From Ferranicluibacter quercicola (GTDB taxonomy: Bacteria; Pseudomonadota; Alphaproteobacteria; Rhizobiales; Rhizobiaceae), in assembly GCF_021168455.1 (NCBI RefSeq), contig NZ_JAJOZR010000011.1:1-64000 (forward strand): DNA of 64,000 nucleotides, read 5' to 3'. A program made the position numbers and the translations under genes. The notes under the pieces were generated by a model. It saw only the letters and a list, made by a program, of their open reading frames with translations. It did no database searches and was not told the origin of the DNA. The stretch's first letter is position 1; each line of letters opens with the position of its first letter. Positions 61,730 to 64,000 of this stretch are shown here, in pieces.

Positions 61730-62362
61730 ATGAGACGAACGACTGTCGTCCAGGCAGCCGCCTGCTTTTGCGTGCTTTTTTCGGGGGTTCAACCATCATT
61801 CGCCGGCGCTTTCGCACCGGTCGTGCCGGCACCGGAAGCCGCCTACCAGACCGCTTCCACAGAACTTTCCTTTCAATCCTCACCGACGAGAACAGCCTCT
61901 CTCGAGGACGTCAAAACGTCCGAGATGACGCGTTCGCTGCCCGATATCGGGCGCACGCTCGGCTTTCCGCTGACCAGTTTCGAGATGGACGCGCCGGCCT
62001 ATTCCGGTCTCATCGCCACCTATGCGCAGGCCTTCGGCGTGCCGATCGATCTGGCGCATGCCGTTATCCGGGTCGAGAGCAATTTCAACCCGAAGGCGCG
62101 CGGCAGCGCCGGTGAAATCGGGCTGATGCAGATCAAGCCGGCGACGGCGCGGATGATGGGGTATGACGGCAGCCGGGCAGGGCTGTTCGATCCGGAAACC
62201 AACATCAAATTCGGCATGAAGTATCTCGCCAAGGCGCATCGGCTCTCCGGCGGCTTCACCTGCGGCACCATCCTGCGCTACAACGCCGGTCATGGCGCCA
62301 CCCGCATGAACCCGGTCTCCCGGCGCTATTGCGGCAAGGTCCAGACTCTGCTGGACTCGTAA
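61730..62362 (+). CDS. Lytic transglycosylase, SLT domain, exported
   Basis: The 210-residue protein has a signal peptide (VVQAAACFCVLFSGVQPSFAGA) and an SLT domain with catalytic Glu in VIRVESNFNPKARGSAGE, followed by IGLMQIKPATARMMGYDG and LRYNAGHG. It probably trims glycan strands in the periplasm. It follows the amidase by 204 bases that show no regulatory signal. Another SLT protein, with a longer linker, is encoded at 57192-58229. Confidence 0.9.
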   Translation: MRRTTVVQAAACFCVLFSGVQPSFAGAFAPVVPAPEAAYQTASTELSFQSSPTRTASLEDVKTSEMTRSLPDIGRTLGFPLTSFEMDAPAYSGLIATYAQAFGVPIDLAHAVIRVESNFNPKARGSAGEIGLMQIKPATARMMGYDGSRAGLFDPETNIKFGMKYLAKAHRLSGGFTCGTILRYNAGHGATRMNPVSRRYCGKVQTLLDS

Positions 62363-62410
62363 AGGCGAGGGCGGAGCCCCCGTTCGAGATGGTGCAGTCC
62401 GGAGATGACG

Positions 62411-63592
62411 ATGAGCGCAACGTTCGACACGATCGTGATCGGCAAGGGTATGATGGGCGCGGCCGCCGCGCGCCATCTGGCGGTGAGCGGGACGAGCGTC
62501 GCGCTGATCGGCCCGGACGAGCCGCGTAACTGGGCCACGCATGAGGGCGTCTTCTCCAGCCACTATGACAATGGCCGGATCACCCGCACCATCGACAGCG
62601 ACGGCGACTGGGCGCGCATGGCCCGCCGCTCCATCGAGCGCTATCACGGGATCGAGACCCGATCCGGCGTTGCCTTCTATACCGAGGTCGGTTGCCTGAT
62701 CGCGGCGGCAGACGGGGGTGCGTATCTGCGCAACGTCGATGCCGCTGCACGAGGGCTCGACGTCCCCATCGCCCGGATGGCGAAGACCGACCTGCAATCG
62801 CGCTTTCCCTATTTTTCCTTCCACGACCATGAGAGCGGAATTTTCGAGGCGCGCGCTGCCGGGCATGTGAACCCGCGGGCACTGGTGGCCGCAGAGACCG
62901 TCTGTGCCGCCATGGCCGGCGCGTCCGTCATCAGCCACGTGGTGACCGGCCTTGCCGAGACCACGGACGGCGTAACGGTGACGACCGCCGATGGCGCCGC
63001 TTACCGGGCGCAGAAGGTGCTGGTGGCGACCGGCGGGTTCGCGCTGTCGGACAGGCTCCTGAGACGCAGGCTTGCCATGCAGGTCATGGCGCGCACGGTT
63101 CTCTTCGCGGAAGTTGCCGAGGCGGATCGGGAGCGCCTGTCTCTCATGCCGTCGCTCATCCGCAACGGGCCGACGGAGGCCGAAAGCTTCTACCTTCTGC
63201 CGCCGATCCTCTACCCCGACGGCAAGACCTACATCAAGATCGGCGGAGACCCGGACGATCTTGCGCTCGGCGACGAAGGGGCGATCCGGTCATGGTTCCG
63301 TAGTGGCGGACGCGGCGAGGCCGCGGCCCATCTGGCGCGGCATCTTGCCGATATCCTGCCGGACCTCGCACCGGTCTCCACGCATTTCTCGCCGTGCGTC
63401 GTCTCGCTGACGCAGAGCGGCTATCCCTATATCGGCTATGTCGAGTCCGACCGTGTCGCGGTTCTTGCCGGCGGCAACGGCATGGCGGCGAAGAGCTGCG
63501 ACGAGATCGGCCGGCTCGGGGCCTCGCTGATCCTTGACGGTGCGGTGGACGACGACGGCTACACGCAGTCTTTCGCGCCGATCTTTGCCTGA
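62411..63592 (+). CDS. FAD-dependent amine/amino acid oxidoreductase (DAO family; SolA/MSOX-like)
   Basis: The 393-residue flavoprotein has an FAD-binding motif (TIVIGKGMMGAAAARHLAVSG), the SHYDNGRITRTIDSDGDWARMARRS segment, KVLVATGGFALS, and the C-terminal VAVLAGGNGMAAKSCDEIGRL that closes the flavin site. It resembles sarcosine/N-methyltryptophan oxidase (SolA/MSOX) enzymes of the DAO family, which take N-methyl amino acids. The start at 62411 is supported by a GGAG six bases upstream; ATG at 62405 is too close to it. Confidence 0.85.
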   Translation: MSATFDTIVIGKGMMGAAAARHLAVSGTSVALIGPDEPRNWATHEGVFSSHYDNGRITRTIDSDGDWARMARRSIERYHGIETRSGVAFYTEVGCLIAAADGGAYLRNVDAAARGLDVPIARMAKTDLQSRFPYFSFHDHESGIFEARAAGHVNPRALVAAETVCAAMAGASVISHVVTGLAETTDGVTVTTADGAAYRAQKVLVATGGFALSDRLLRRRLAMQVMARTVLFAEVAEADRERLSLMPSLIRNGPTEAESFYLLPPILYPDGKTYIKIGGDPDDLALGDEGAIRSWFRSGGRGEAAAHLARHLADILPDLAPVSTHFSPCVVSLTQSGYPYIGYVESDRVAVLAGGNGMAAKSCDEIGRLGASLILDGAVDDDGYTQSFAPIFA

Positions 63593-63647
63593 GACGGCTA
63601 CGTCCGCTCGTGGATATCGCTGGCCAAGGCCGGAAGTCTCCGCTATC

Positions 63648-64000
63648 AGGGCGCTGCCAGTCGGCCGGGCAGCCGCTCTCCGCTATGACCGAAAGGTTGC
63701 GGGGGGAGGAAAGTCCGGGCTCCACGGAAAAACGGTGCCGGATAACGTCCGGCGAGGGCGACCTCAGGGACAGTGCCACAGAAAGCAAACCGCCCGCGTC
63801 TGACGCGGGTAAGGGTGAAAGGGTGGGGTAAGAGCCCACCGCGCGTCTGGTAACAGGGGCGGCACGGTAAACCCCACCGGGAGCAAGACCGAATAGGGAT
63901 GACGTGGGAGCCGCAAGGCTGCCGGCCTGTTCCGGGCCAGTCATCCGGGTGGGTTGCACGAGGCGGCGCGCGAGCGTCGTCCCAGATGAATGGCTGCCAC
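63648..64000 (+). ncRNA. rnpB: RNase P RNA (bacterial class A), 3' end beyond the window
   Basis: The catalytic RNA of RNase P, which matures tRNA 5' ends, is recognisable from GAGGAAAGTCCGGGCTCCAC near 63716, GACAGTGCCACAGAAAGCAAACCGCC, GGTAAACCCCACC, GGGTGGGTTGCACGAGG and GTCCCAGATGAATGGCTGCCAC at the end. The P4 helix halves and loops occur in the expected order. The 5' boundary is approximate; the 3' part with the closing P1 strand (typically ACAGAACCCGGCTTA) is outside the window. Confidence 0.95.

Overview
The window reads as high-GC chromosomal DNA of an alphaproteobacterium of the order Rhizobiales, most likely family Rhizobiaceae. This is inferred from gene families and context, not from a search. 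The signs are a DUF982 protein, a RibH2-type lumazine synthase behind an FMN riboswitch, CbtAB behind a cobalamin riboswitch, a TGA-N9-TCA (RirA-type) iron box, BtaAB betaine-lipid genes, pyrophosphate-dependent phosphofructokinase, a RIME-like intergenic palindrome and a class A RNase P RNA. I see no insertion sequence, prophage, CRISPR array, rRNA or intact tRNA.

Layout. 0.1-1.2 kb: a molybdopterin oxidoreductase and a DUF982 protein. 1.3-8.8 kb: a GntR regulator divergent from a PotFGHI-like ABC importer (ATPase, Tat-exported binding protein, two permeases), a hydantoin/Asp-Glu racemase-family protein and an FAD amine oxidase. 8.8-13.8 kb: a VWA-like DUF1194 protein, a GH144-type glucanase, riboswitch-controlled cobalt transporter genes cbtB-cbtA, an AHSA1/SRPBCC protein and an unknown membrane protein. 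13.9-18.7 kb: iron functions, with a ferritin-like DUF892 protein and a TonB receptor-FhuF-binding protein operon. 18.8-20.7 kb: exported msrA and ribH2.

20.7-35.7 kb: a catabolic island. An ABC importer operon and an RpiR regulator face an operon of N-formylglutamate amidohydrolase-family protein, ACT-type APC permease, glutamine-synthetase-like ligase, aldehyde dehydrogenase and iron alcohol dehydrogenase. A PuuB/OrdL-like oxidase lies further on. The set fits gamma-glutamylation of an amine or amino-alcohol (for example ethanolamine), then oxidation and release of glutamate. Two identical-spacing inverted repeats lie in the divergent promoter. An XRE/PIN toxin-antitoxin-like pair interrupts the operon, and an orphan ParA follows it.

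35.9-63.6 kb: mostly housekeeping and envelope genes. These include L,D-transpeptidase, a DUF4432 epimerase-like protein, a DUF442 protein, alpha/beta hydrolase, an RNase T2 homologue whose catalytic residues are all replaced, EttA, a small kinase, an ArsR-methyltransferase fusion joined to metF, an unlisted 25-residue membrane peptide, EamA and CPA2 transporters, lytic transglycosylases, GH25 lysozyme, BtaA-BtaB, a GGDEF-EAL protein, a penicillin-binding-like serine hydrolase, PPi-PFK, a DjlA-like TerB/J protein with an amidase, and a DadA-like oxidase. The window ends inside rnpB.

The most interesting items are the candidate gamma-glutamyl amino-alcohol pathway with its regulator sites, the pseudo-RNase T2, the ArsR-methyltransferase/metF pair, the tiny membrane ORF at 46.5 kb and the toxin-antitoxin-like insertion.
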